DNA of 64,000 nt, from NCBI GenBank assembly GCA_963930775.1, contig OZ005697.1:310001-374000 (forward strand). Reading direction: 5' to 3'. Each line of letters starts with the position of its first letter. Position 1 is the first letter of the stretch. This document shows positions 9,580 to 27,100 of this stretch, in pieces. The position numbers and the translations under genes are program-made. The stretch comes from Cliona cf. orientalis (Eukaryota > Porifera > Demospongiae > Clionaida > Clionaidae). Under the pieces are notes generated by a model that saw only the letters and a program-made list of their open reading frames with translations, ran no database searches and was not told the DNA's origin.

Positions 9580-12500
9580 GTGTCTGTTCTGTACTCTTTC
9601 CCTGTTGTTTCCCTGTAACCGACATGCAAGTGAAAGCGTACTAATGAAGGTAAAAGGCTTGTGAATGCATAACATATCTACAACTTAATAACACGAGTGA
9701 AGACGTACTAACACGCATGCCAGTACATGTACATTCTACTGTAGTAGCATACATGGTTCGTGCTATATATAGTTATTACTATTTAATATTATACTGATTA
9801 TTTTAGGGGCATTCCTGGAGCGGTGTTCTGAGATTGAGACCAAGCTGGCAGAGAGTGGGAAGAGATTCCAGGAGAAAGCTGCCAGCAGCTTCATCACTCC
9901 ACTCAAGGCTTTCCTCGAAATTGATGTCAAAAATGTCTTGGTAAGAAGATGGTTTTATATAGTGATTTCAGGATAATGGACCTGAATCTGATAATATTAT
10001 TATCAATCTCCATAATAAAATGTTGTTGTGATTTGCTATATAAATGTTTGTTCTGTGTGTGTATATATATGGACACAGATACCTTTGAAATCCAGCTAGC
10101 TTACTGAAACTCTGTGATTTCCATCCTCTAAATTAATAATAATAATAATATTGTGTTATCTTTTTTGTTGTTTATTTAGCGTGACAAACGTTTGCTTGGA
10201 GTGAAGCGATTGGACCTTGATGCCCAGAAGAGCCGGGTCAAGAGAACGCAAGGAGAAGCGCTGCAAACGGTAAGACAAAACTAGAACCAGCTGTCAGCTG
10301 TGTATAAGCTGTTGATGCTATCTCTCCTTATCCTGTGATGAAAACTCAGCTGAATTTGGCTGATAATACGTACACATTGCATGTGTTGCCACTAGCAGGG
10401 GAGGCTCCAAGTTTCAACAAAAACACAATGTTATGCGATTCAATGGCTGCCCAACCAACTAACATTATCATTACCTACAATACAAGACTTAGTATGTTTG
10501 ATATACCAATTATATTATAAATATACATGAGTTATTCACAGTAATGACCCCCAGGTAAGGACACTGATTGTCTGAAACAATTTTTATCGTTGTTTATGAG
10601 CTACATTTTGGTCTTTGTTCCATTATTTTTATTACTGTTACAATGTTACTATTACTGTTATTACTGTTACTATTTGCGATACTATGGCATGTAAGTGTCT
10701 TGAAGAAGCTTGGTATGTATACTATGGCATAGTCTAACATGTTTAGGACCATGCTAGCTGCTTTCATCTGCTCAAGAGCTACATTTTGGTTTTTGTTCCA
10801 GCTCCATAGCTCTTTCCATTGCCGAGATACACTTTGGCGCGCGCCGCGGTACAGAATTAATTATATTCATAGCTATTATTATTATTATTATTATTATTTT
10901 TTTTTTTGGCCACATTTACAAGTTTTTCATTGTTCATTATATTACATCCCCAGTACCGAAAAAAAATTTGTCATCTGTTTAAAAAAAAAAAAAAAAAATT
11001 AATTACGTAATACATTCCAGCGTGAAACCCATACGCGTTTTGCTACCCCCTGTCCCAGCTCAATAAATAGCATTTTCTGGGAGGTACTATCGATAACGGG
11101 GCTAGACGGTGTCAGGGGTACTCCCTCTGGCACCTGCAGCTGAAAACTGCACATGGTCCTGGGCATATATGGCTTAGGGGTCGCCCAGGTTCCTCCCTTG
11201 AATACCCCCCATCCCTGGAAGTATGCAAGCTGCGGTAATGTCCGCAGTGTCACTCCCAAACGGATCACCGAAGCTGCGGCACCTCGGCCCGGGGGGAGGG
11301 ATGATTGGGACTATTTTTAGATTTTTTTTTTCACTTGTTGAAATTACGTATGCACGAACTAACCAATCAGATCACAGTATTTGTTACAACTACAGGGTAA
11401 TGTAGGTATTGTAGGTATTATAAGGTATTGTAAGGTATTTTAAGGTATTATAGGGTAATGTACGTCAGGAATCTGATTGGTCAGTTGGAGGTCCACTATT
11501 TTACTTTGCTTTGCTCAGGATGCTACAGCCTCAGGCCTCTGAGTGACCAATCGGATCACAGTATTTGTTACAATTATAGGGTAATGTAAGTAATGTAAGG
11601 TATTGTAAGGTATTTTAAGGTATTATAGGTATTGTAGGGTAATGTACATCAGGAATCTGATTGGTCAATTGGAGATCCACTATTTCACTTCGCTTGCCAC
11701 AGCCTTGGGCCTCTGAGTGACCAATTGGATCACAGTATTTGTTACAACTATATGGTAATGTAGGTATTGTAGGTATTGTAAGGTATTGTAAGATACAGTA
11801 AGGTATTACAGGGTAAGATAGGTCAGAAATCTGATTGGTCAGTTGATTTCACTTCAATTTGCTTGGGATGCTACTAACATCCTCGGGTCTCTGAGTGACC
11901 AATCAGATCACAGTATTTGTTATACATACCTGTGTGTTGTCAATTGTGAGGCAGGCTCCTTGTTCTTTTATGATAATTATTTTATTATCACATCCATGCA
12001 GGCAGAGACTGAGCTCCGCACAGCCCAGGCTGACTACGATGCACAGCTGGAGAAAGTGAGAAAGGCACTTAAGAAGATCGTTGAGACTCACGTCAACCAT
12101 ATGGGATACCTCAAGACATTCATGGTTGCACAGAGGGAGTACTTTGCCGAGTGTCAGGCTCACCTTGGGGATCTAGAGGGAGGACCAGTCAGGTGAGAGA
12201 GAGAGAGAGGGGGGGAGGAAGAGAGGGCCGGGGGGGGGGGAGAGGGAGAGAGACGACAGTGTCTGACAATACCGTATAGCCGGAAAATTTGGCGGGAAAT
12301 TAAATTTGGCGGTTTGGCGGTCTATATTACAACCGCCAAATTATTAAAAATCCGCCAAAATTTTCCTACTTGCATATATTATACGTATGGCGATTCCGTA
12401 CCGAACCGCCAAATTTAAATCCGCCAATATTCTTGCAATAGCGATTTTGGGCTCAACCACCAAATTTAATTCCCGCCAATATTTCCGGCTATACGATAAT

Positions 12501-12863
12501 TCATAATAATCATGTAGGTCTCCAGGAGGGGGTGTGGTCAGCTCTCGTACTGACGCGAGCGGAAGTGGTACATTTGAGGTGGATGGAATTGAGTTGGACA
12601 CCGAGGATCTCCGCAAGGCCAGGATTCTCTATGACTATGAGGCTGAGAATGACGGGGAGCTAACTGTATCCGCAGGAGAGGTATAATTGTTATAATACTG
12701 GAGCTGTATAATATTATAGTTGCATTGACTCCGCCTATCTACTCCACCCCTTTTTAATTAGATAATCACGGTGATTCCTCTGCCTGATGACGATGATTAT
12801 GTGATGGCTCAGTTCAAAGGAAAGCAGGGCAAGATACCGTCCACCTATGTTGAACTGCTTTAA
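8590..12863 (+). CDS. SH3GLB: Endophilin-B type protein (N-BAR domain plus SH3), 8 exons
   Basis: Endophilin B proteins bend membranes through an N-BAR dimer and recruit partners through SH3; they act at Golgi, endosome, autophagosome and mitochondrial membranes. Exons: 8590-8721, 8796-8940, 9349-9477, 9807-9940, 10180-10269, 12002-12192, 12518-12680, 12762-12863, giving 361 aa. The BAR domain covers about residues 15-270, with VNFDKVKKFATTNFTRARQF, YDSEFEDLCQQLDQIK, the endophilin B hallmark VQPNPNIRLEDW, RLLGVKRLDLDAQKSRVKR and a long helical end. The linker is Gly/Ser-rich. The SH3 domain is at the C-terminus (ARILYDYEAENDGELTVSAGE, then VMAQFKGKQGKIPSTYVELL). The start MAESSYPS is preceded by AT-rich non-coding sequence, 168 bp after the MVB12 stop. 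Intron 5 is 1.7 kb because it holds repeat copy A. Confidence 0.92.
9485..9573. repeat. (GA)n microsatellite immediately after an endophilin-B donor
   Basis: A purine tract (GGGA/GAGA) starts about 8 bp after the exon 3 donor and runs to about 9573. Confidence 0.9.
10526..11935 (+). mobile_element. Dispersed ~1.4 kb repeat, copy A (endophilin-B intron 5)
   Basis: It starts at catgagttattcacag and ends near the last gaccaatcagatcacagtattt. The same sequence occurs in reverse orientation at about 37210-38553 and in part at 61940-62310. Order of parts: a region with gagctacattttggttttt and ggcgcgcgccgcgg; a conserved segment (11000-11330) with an open frame on the minus strand (10999-11268); then three to four units of a ~170-bp minisatellite made of ggtattgtaagg runs between inverted gaccaatcagatcac and atctgattggtca motifs. 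No transposase or reverse transcriptase is seen, so it is probably a non-autonomous element or a degenerate end of a larger one. Confidence 0.8.
11350..11935. repeat. Minisatellite with inverted CCAAT motifs, copy A
   Basis: Units of roughly 160-180 bp each carry accaatc(a/g)gatcacagtatt, then repeated aggtattgta/aggtatta blocks, then aatctgattggtcag, and a gcctcaggcctctgagtg spacer. The paired motifs are reverse complements, so each unit can fold on itself. Confidence 0.8.
12270..12497. mobile_element. MITE-like inverted repeat, TACCGTA family, copy 2 (endophilin-B intron 6)
   Basis: It opens taccgtatagccggaaa and closes with the inverted tttccggctatacgata. The interior is similar to copies at 2548 and 51909, with one extra internal GGCGG/CCGCC block. 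It follows a GA-rich tract directly after the exon 6 donor. Confidence 0.8.
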
Positions 12864-13215
12864 AGAAAACATTATTGGCTTTTCGTAATGTTATATATAT
12901 ACACTGTCATAGTAAAATTTTTTGCAATAATGAGTGTATCATAGTTGTGTGCACGTGGCTAATTACAAGTTCAGTTGGTCATAGTGTGTTGTTCAGTGGT
13001 GTGTTAGTTATATAGTGTCTTGTATTAAATTTTATAACATTAGTCTTATAATAATTACAAATTTTGATTTATTCATGAAAATTACATGAACATTATTCAG
13101 AATACGAGTAGTATGGCCATAAAAACTTTAACTAGCAACTTGATATACATAATATACACAGCATTCATTAATATTTTATCCTGTACGTTAAACACACAGT
13201 CAAAATTAGGCGATA
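12864..13215. other. Tail-to-tail intergenic region, endophilin-B and TMEM203
   Basis: 352 bp of AT-rich sequence hold both 3' UTRs. Poly(A)-like signals such as tattaaa/aataatg are present, but none was singled out. No gene seen. Confidence 0.5.
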
Positions 13216-13698
13216 CTACAGCAGACTTTTAATATGGAGAGACCTGTGCACTAAAAACACCCTGGCAAACAAGTAGCCAAGAAAGAGAGTCAGCGCGGTA
13301 GCAAGGGTGCTGCCATAGCCTTCGTCAGGGGAGGAACTCAAGGAAGCCAGTTCACTTTTCTCTAGATACTCGGCCATCGAGTACTCCAGAAAGAACAGCA
13401 GCACTATACCCACCGAGTTGAAGACGATCAGAGCAACTGTCAATCTTTTATCTTTCTTTTTCCACGATTTTTTCTTGACGTACCACACTAGTCGGATGAA
13501 CAAGACAACATTGTAGTGTACAGTTAGCCCCACTGCCACGTATAGGGGTATAAAGGTCATGTGCCATGATATAGCGAGGGTATTCGTGAGTCGGAGGGTG
13601 GATAAGATGGAGAGGAAGCACAGAGCAAAGCAATGAAGGGAGGCCTCAAAGAGACTTAGACCTGTCCACGTGATTAGCTCACGCTGGGAGAGAAGCAT
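13216..13698 (-). CDS. TMEM203: TMEM203-like multi-pass membrane protein (single exon)
   Basis: An intronless 160-aa protein. The N-terminus MLLSQRELITWTGLSLFEAS matches the TMEM203 opening (ML-S-RELV-W-G---FE). Four hydrophobic helices follow: about residues 12-36, 42-68, 86-106 and 132-152. Vertebrate TMEM203 is an ER membrane protein of about 136 aa linked to ER calcium regulation and STING signalling. The sponge protein is longer, through a Lys-rich loop (KKKSWKKKDK) and an acidic/Ser loop (SELASLSSSPDEGYG). Vertebrate TMEM203 is also intronless as far as I recall, so the lack of introns is not surprising. It is divergent from the USP gene (506 bp). Confidence 0.82.
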   Translation of the reverse strand: MLLSQRELITWTGLSLFEASLHCFALCFLSILSTLRLTNTLAISWHMTFIPLYVAVGLTVHYNVVLFIRLVWYVKKKSWKKKDKRLTVALIVFNSVGIVLLFFLEYSMAEYLEKSELASLSSSPDEGYGSTLATALTLFLGYLFARVFLVHRSLHIKSLL

Positions 13699-14204
13699 GA
13701 CCTATGCCTTTCAGTTTGCAGTTTAGTGCATACTAAGTAGCGAAATGATATGGAGAGATGTTGAATAAGTGTGCCTCTGATGATAGTTGAAGCCAGCTGT
13801 ATGAGGAAGAGGTATGGAAGCATCAACGGATAACGAGATTAGTGCCAATTAGTACTTACCAAATCGATACGCCAAGCGCGCTGGCTTCACTTCCATACAA
13901 TTTTCGCTGAGTCAGCAAATATTGGAGAAATTCCATATTCACTTATTACGTCGTTTCGTATAATTAGAGCACAATAATTGCCGTAAACACAAGAAAAGAA
14001 GCCCAACACTGCACAGAATGATGAGTGAGATGCAGGTGGTTTTGTTTGTAGTTTAGCCGTCTACCTACCGCGTCTTTCAACAGCTGAAGCGTGTCTCACT
14101 GCCTTTTTCGCTTCTCCTGTGAGTTCAAATATCGCTAGTGTACATCGAGACGGGTGGTATCGCGAAAATAAGTCTACTCTTAGAGTCGTGTCCGCCATCC
14201 CGAC
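13699..14204. promoter_or_regulatory. Divergent promoter, TMEM203 / USP20-33-like
   Basis: 506 bp lie between the start codons of two oppositely oriented genes. The USP-proximal half is richer in CG dinucleotides. No specific element is called. Confidence 0.5.
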
Positions 14205-20613
<6,409 letters not shown>

Positions 20614-21127
20614 TTGATTTCACAACTACTACATGCGTGTCTGTGTGTGTGTGTCTGTGTGTGTGTGTGTGTGTGTGCGTTTGCAGTGTCATAGTATATT
20701 ATTTTACTCCTAGGAATTTAAAAAAAATTGATCAAGATATCCAAATTTATGACGGTGATTTAAATTGTGATTTTTTATAAATTTTACTTAACCAATTATT
20801 TTTTACGTTGGCACTTATTGAATAACTAGACACCGCTCCTCCTGGCCCCCAGCCATCCTTATGTATAATGTATCATGGTTATCGATGGTGCAGTATAATA
20901 ATTGTTTCTCAGAATGCATTCTAACATGAAATGACAATTATCATTAAAATTTTAATAATTATAAGATGATAGTGTTATAAAAAGAGACAGACATGAACAT
21001 GGATATTATATAATTATTTATGTTATAATGGTGACAAGTGCAGATTAGTTTTTGAGGTTAATTTGAACGGTGTTAATATATGCATAATACTATCTAATAA
21101 TTAAATAACAGATGAAGGGGTAATTAG
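20614..21127. other. Tail-to-tail intergenic region, USP and Crumbs-like
   Basis: A (GT)n-rich tract (about 20639-20680) is followed by very AT-rich sequence with poly(A)-like signals on both strands. No gene seen. Confidence 0.5.
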
Positions 21128-24100
21128 CTATATTAATCTCTCCTTTGGTGTATCGGTTGGTGGTAAAGAATAGATACTTATGCTCCCGAGCTCCGCCTCT
21201 TTTGGGCTGTACGACTCGTGCCTCTTCTTGTACCTTCTGGCCCTCCAAACGACCACTATAATCACAGCGATGACCAGGATAGCCAGCAGAACGCTGCCCC
21301 CAGCCGCCACACCTGTCACAAGGGGCAGGGTGATGTCCACTGGACCTGTGTCGATACGCTCACCACACGTAACTCCCTCGTAGCCTGTCCCACTGCAGTT
21401 ACACGAGAAAGAGCCGACGTTGTTTGAGCAGGATCCACCATTTAGGCAAGGCCCCTCCTCCACATTGGTGAGTGATTGTTGTTCTAGGCATTCGTTGATG
21501 TCTTCTTCGCACTGTCGCCCTGTCATTCCCGGGAGACATTGGCAGCTGTAATCAGCTAGATCGGTGAGGCTGATGCACGTACCACTCTCTCCGCATAGAT
21601 TAGGGTCACAGTAGTCGATTTCAACGTCACAGTTCGTACTAGTGTAGCCGATACTACATGCACACTCGTATCCACCAAGTCTATCGTTGCACTGACCGTT
21701 GACACAAGGATCTGGAGTACAGTCGTCAATGTTAACAGAGCAGTCTCTTCCAGTCCATCCCATCTCACACGAGCAGGTGTAGTCTGTTAGCCCGTCCATG
21801 CATTCACCATTCACACACGGCTGATTCTGGCAGTAGTCTATATCTTCATCACAAGCTGGGCCAGTGTAGCCTGGGCTACAGATACATCTGAACCCTCCAA
21901 ACTCATTCGCACACTGGCCATTAGAGCCGCAACGATCGGGCATTGTTGAACACTCGTCAATGTCCTGGGCGCAGGTACTTCCTGTGAATCCAGCTGCACA
22001 GTTGCATGAAAACGTTGCTATCTCATTGTTGCACGTGCCTCCGTTATCGCAAGGGGAAGAGTCGCATTCGTTGATGTCGTCTTCACAAGTCTGGCCGATG
22101 AATCCGGGCTGACAGAGACAGACGAAATCATCACTGCCTTCACCCTCTATCTCCTCACCCTCCCCCCTCTCACATGTGGCATCAGGATGACAAGGCTGCA
22201 ATGAGCAGGGGTCAATGAAAATCACCTCTTCACAATTCAGTCCCGTTAGCTCAGAGGGACACATACACGTATAGTTACCATTCTCCAGCAGCGAGCATGT
22301 ACCCCCAGACTGGCATGGATTAGGAGTGCAGCTATCTTCAGTCTCGCAGTTGTCCCCGGTGAAGCCTTGAGGGCACATGCATGTATAGTTGCCTTCTTCT
22401 GTTGTGTTACATGTACCTCCAGACTGGCACGGGTTAGGATCACATGGATCTTGGAGTAATTCTGTGTCACATGTCATTCCTGTGAAGGTCTGAGGACACT
22501 GACACGTGAAATTGCCATCTTCCTCAAGGCAAGTTCCTCCATTTCGACAAGGGTTTGGATCACAAGGATCTAGGATTTCAATTTCTGTCTCACAAGACAT
22601 TCCAGTGAAATTCTGAGCACACATGCATGTGAAATTACCATCTTCTGTGTCACTGCAAGTTCCTCCATTTTGGCATGGATTTGGATCACAAGGATCTTGG
22701 AGCTCAACTTCAGTATCACAAGTCATCCCAGTGAAGTTCTGAGGGCACATGCACGTGAAATTACCACCTGTGAAATTTCCATCACCTTCTGATTCCTGAC
22801 AAGTTCCTCCGTTGAGGCAGGGGTTTGGTTCACAAGGAGATTCTTCAGTTTCACAGTCCCTCCCAGTGAAGCCAGGAGCACAGTCGCAGGAGTAGCTCGA
22901 CTCCTTCATCGCCTCATTGCAGGTGCCACCATTTTGACAAGGGTTAGGCTCACACTGAAGCACCTCATCGCAAGTTGCACCGCTGAATCCTGGAGCACAT
23001 TCACACATGAAGCTGTTGAGTTGGTCGACACATGTGCCGTTGTTCTGACACTGATTTGGGACGCAATCATCGATATTCTCCTCACAGAGCACTCCAGTGT
23101 ATCCAGGCACACATAGACAAACAAGGTCTTTTCCATCACAGGTGCCTCCATTTAGGCAAGGCTCAGGATTATTTATGTTACACATCATGGCCGTCACTAT
23201 TTCACAGTTTCTACCAGCAAAATCTTCTCGGCAGGAACAGTTATATCCACCCAAAAAGCTGGTGCAGTCTCCTCCGTAGAGGCAGGGATTTGGATCACAG
23301 TTATCAATTTCAGTGGTACAGTTCTCTCCAGTGAAACCAGCAGCACATTCACAGTGATAGCCTAGAGGATCTTCTGTTTCAAAGCAGCTGCCTCCATTCT
23401 CACAAGGAGAATCAGAACACGCCGTTTCTACGACTACACTACAGTTTTCACCACTGAAACCTGGAGCACATTCACAGCGGTAGCCCGCAATACCTTCAAT
23501 CTCTGTTTCAAAGCAAGTTCCCCCTGAGAGGCAAGGGTTGTTGGGCTCACAAGCCAGGGGTACGTCGCAAAGAATTCCTGAGAACCCTGGAGGACACTCA
23601 CACCGGAAGCTGGCATCTACAGGCACGCAAGTCCCTCCATTTTGACAGAAAGAAAATCCAACCATGGTACAGATGTTGATCACTGGCATGCTGCAGTTTG
23701 GACCTGTGGATAATGGACCACACTCACAGCGATAACCAAAAGAGGAGGAGGGATCTTCAAAACATGTCCCATCATTCAGACATGGATTTGGATCACAAGG
23801 ATCTTGGATTTCAACTTCAGTCTCACAGATCATTCCAGTGAAATTTTGAGGGCACATACATATGAAATTGCTTTCTGTGAAATTACCATCTTCTATCGCA
23901 CTGCTGCAAGTTCCTCCATTGAGGCATGGATTTGGATCACAAGGATCTTCAACTACAACTTCTGTCTCACAGATCATCCCAGTGAAGTTCTGAGGGCACA
24001 TGCATGTGAAATTGCCATCTTCTGTGACGTTTACATTCTCCAGCTCTTGACAAGTCCCTCCATTAAGGCAAGGATTTGGATCACAGTAGTCTCGGATTCC

Positions 24101-27100
24101 ACAGTCATCTCCAGTAAAGCCTTCACTGCACATGCATCTATAGCTACCAAGCTCATTGATGCATTCTCCACCATTTAGACAGACAGGATTAGTTATGTTA
24201 TTGCATTCATTGATGTCCTCTGAGCAGATTTGACCGGTGAAGCCACGCTCACACTCACACACGAAGGAACCATCTGAGTTTAGGCAAATGCCGTTCAAGC
24301 AAAGGTCCGATTCACATTCATCGACATCGTCAGAACAGATTTCCCCGGTGAAGCCAGGCAAACATATGCAAACAAACGACCCAAATGTGTTTTGACAGCC
24401 AGAAGCGTTCACGCATGGTAGATCTGTGAGGCTACATTCGTCGATGTCATCAGAACAACTCATGCCAGTTAATCCAGGCGGACAGGAGCACATGTACGAA
24501 CCAACTGTATCTATGCAGGTGCCGTTGTTCTCACAGGGGTTGTCTTCCACCATGCATTCATTGATATTTGCTTCGCAATATGGACCACTGAACCCCGGGG
24601 CACAATCACAGTAGAAAGTACCGTCAATGTTCACGCAAGTGGCTCCATTGTCACAAGGCTCACCCACACACTCATCGATGTCAGACTCACAGGAATCTCC
24701 CGTATAACCCTCCAGGCACTCGCACACTGTGCTCACAAGGTCCTCAGCCGTCAAGGAGAAGAAATCACCACTCACTAAGCCTCTCCCCTCATCCCCATCC
24801 CCAGAACCGAAACCGGAATCGGAACCAGCAAACGTTGGAATACATGTAGCGTTGTTCTGACAGGAGCAGTTGAGACAGGTGTCAAAGTCCATCACCGATT
24901 CACATCGGTTGCCATAGAGACAGAGAGGGCACATGCAGCGGTAGCCATTGATAAGATCCATACAGACGCCTCGGTTAAGACAAGGATTTGGCGTGCAATC
25001 GTCGATATTCTCTTCACAGAGTGGCCCAGTGAAGCCACTCGGACATTCACAGGTGAAATTTGTGGGAGAATCATTGGTGCAAGTGGCATTGTTCATGCAT
25101 GGTAAAAGATCGCAGGGATTTAGCTCAATTTCGCATGTCTGCCCTGTATAGCCTTGTTGACAGGTACACTCATATGCGGCCAGTAGATCGGTGCATACGC
25201 CATCATTCAAGCAAGGATTAACTGGTATACACTCATCTATCTCTTCATCGCAGAAACGTCCTGTGAATCCATCATCGCAGATACAGATGAAGCCGCCTTC
25301 GGTGTTGTTGCAAGAACCGTTCACACAAAGATTGGTAGAGGGATCAGCACATTCATCGATATCTGACTCACAGAGAAAGCCTGTGTAACCTTCGCTGCAC
25401 TGACAGATGAATGATCCAAATTCATTGCTGCACGTTGCGTTGTTCTGGCACATATCAGCAAAGTCAGAAGAACACTCGTCAATATCTACGCTACAGTTAC
25501 GACCGGTGATACCCTCAGGGCACATACAGGTGTAGTCAGCGATCTCATTCAAGCACGTAGCATTGTTCAGGCAGGGATCAGGTGAACATTCGTCTATATC
25601 ACTGTCACAGAGAGCTCCAGTATATCCTAGATCACAGGTACACAAGAAATCATCGATGAGATCTACGCAAGTGGCGTTGTTGAGGCAAGGATCCGGGTCA
25701 CATTCATTGAGCTCCACACTGCACAGTGCTCCAGTATAGCCAGGCTGGCACATGCACATGAAGTCACCAATGAGATTGAAACAAGTAGCGTTATTCTTGC
25801 AACGATTCGTCTCACATTCATCCAACTCAATTTCACAGCGATCTCCAGTATATCCAGGGACACAATCACAAAAGTAGTCATTGACTAGATCTATACATGT
25901 GGCATTATTCTGGCAAGGTTCTGAGTCACATTCATCGATATCCACTTCACAAAGCAGACCAGAAAATCCCGGGAGACACTCACATTGGAATGAGTCTATC
26001 TCATCAACGCAAGTGGCATTATTGAGGCAAGGATCAGACAGACATTCATCGATTTCTTGGTCACATAACGTGCCATTGTATCCAGGGAGACACATGCACA
26101 TAAAGGAGCCCATTGTGTTCAGGCAGCTGCCATTCAAACACGGGCCTGAAGATGATTCTGCAGTAAGGGTACACTCATTAATGTCCATACCACACAGAGG
26201 ACCTGAAAAGCCGAGATCACAGGAACACATAAACGAGCCGAAAGTGTTCAGACACTCTCCTCCATTCATACAAGGATTTTCTGCATCACTGGCACATTCA
26301 TCAACGTCTAACTCGCAGAATTCTCCCTCATAGCCTCGCAAACATCTGCACACCACCTCAGGGGGTGGGTCACCAGAAGAGAGGAAGATGAAGTTCAGAG
26401 CTCCTGAGCCGCTCCCTAGAGCAGATGAATCGAAGAGTGGTTCACAAGTGGCGTTGTTCTGGCACGAGCAATTGTGACACTCCTCCACTGTCAGCTCCAT
26501 CTCACATTGGTTACCATAGTAGCAGAGAGGACAGAGACACTCAAAACCGTTGACTAGATCTGTACAGACACCTCCATTTTCACAAGGCTCAGGGGCACAT
26601 TCATTAATGTCTATTTCACAAGACTGGGCTGTGTATCCCGGCAGACACTGGCATTCAGCTAGGAGAGGGGAGAGGGGGCGACATGTAGCTCCGTTTTGAC
26701 AAACAGTGGTTTCACAAGGATCAAGTACTGTTTCACATAGTGCACCAGCATATCCAGGCATGCAGTCACATCTAAAGCCTGCTATCTCGTCAACACATGT
26801 GGCATTGTTGAAACAAGGAGTCTCTGAGCACTCATCAATGTCCACTTCACATATTGACCCCGTGTACCCTGGCTGACACTCACATAGGAACATATTCACA
26901 AGATCAACACAAGTTCCGTTATTTTGGCAGATATTGGTCTCACATTCGTTGATATCGATCCCACAGTCACTGCCATTGAATCCAGAGGGGCAGTTGCACA
27001 AATAGTCATTTACTAAGTCTATGCATGTAGCATTATTCTGACATGGCATAGGGTCGCAATCGTCAATATTTTCTTCACAGACTTGGCCTGTGTAGCCTGG

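Noticed and set aside
10999..11268. Open frame in repeat copy A as a host gene
   Set aside because: It lies in an element present three times; copy C is broken and no domain is recognisable. Kept as part of the repeat.
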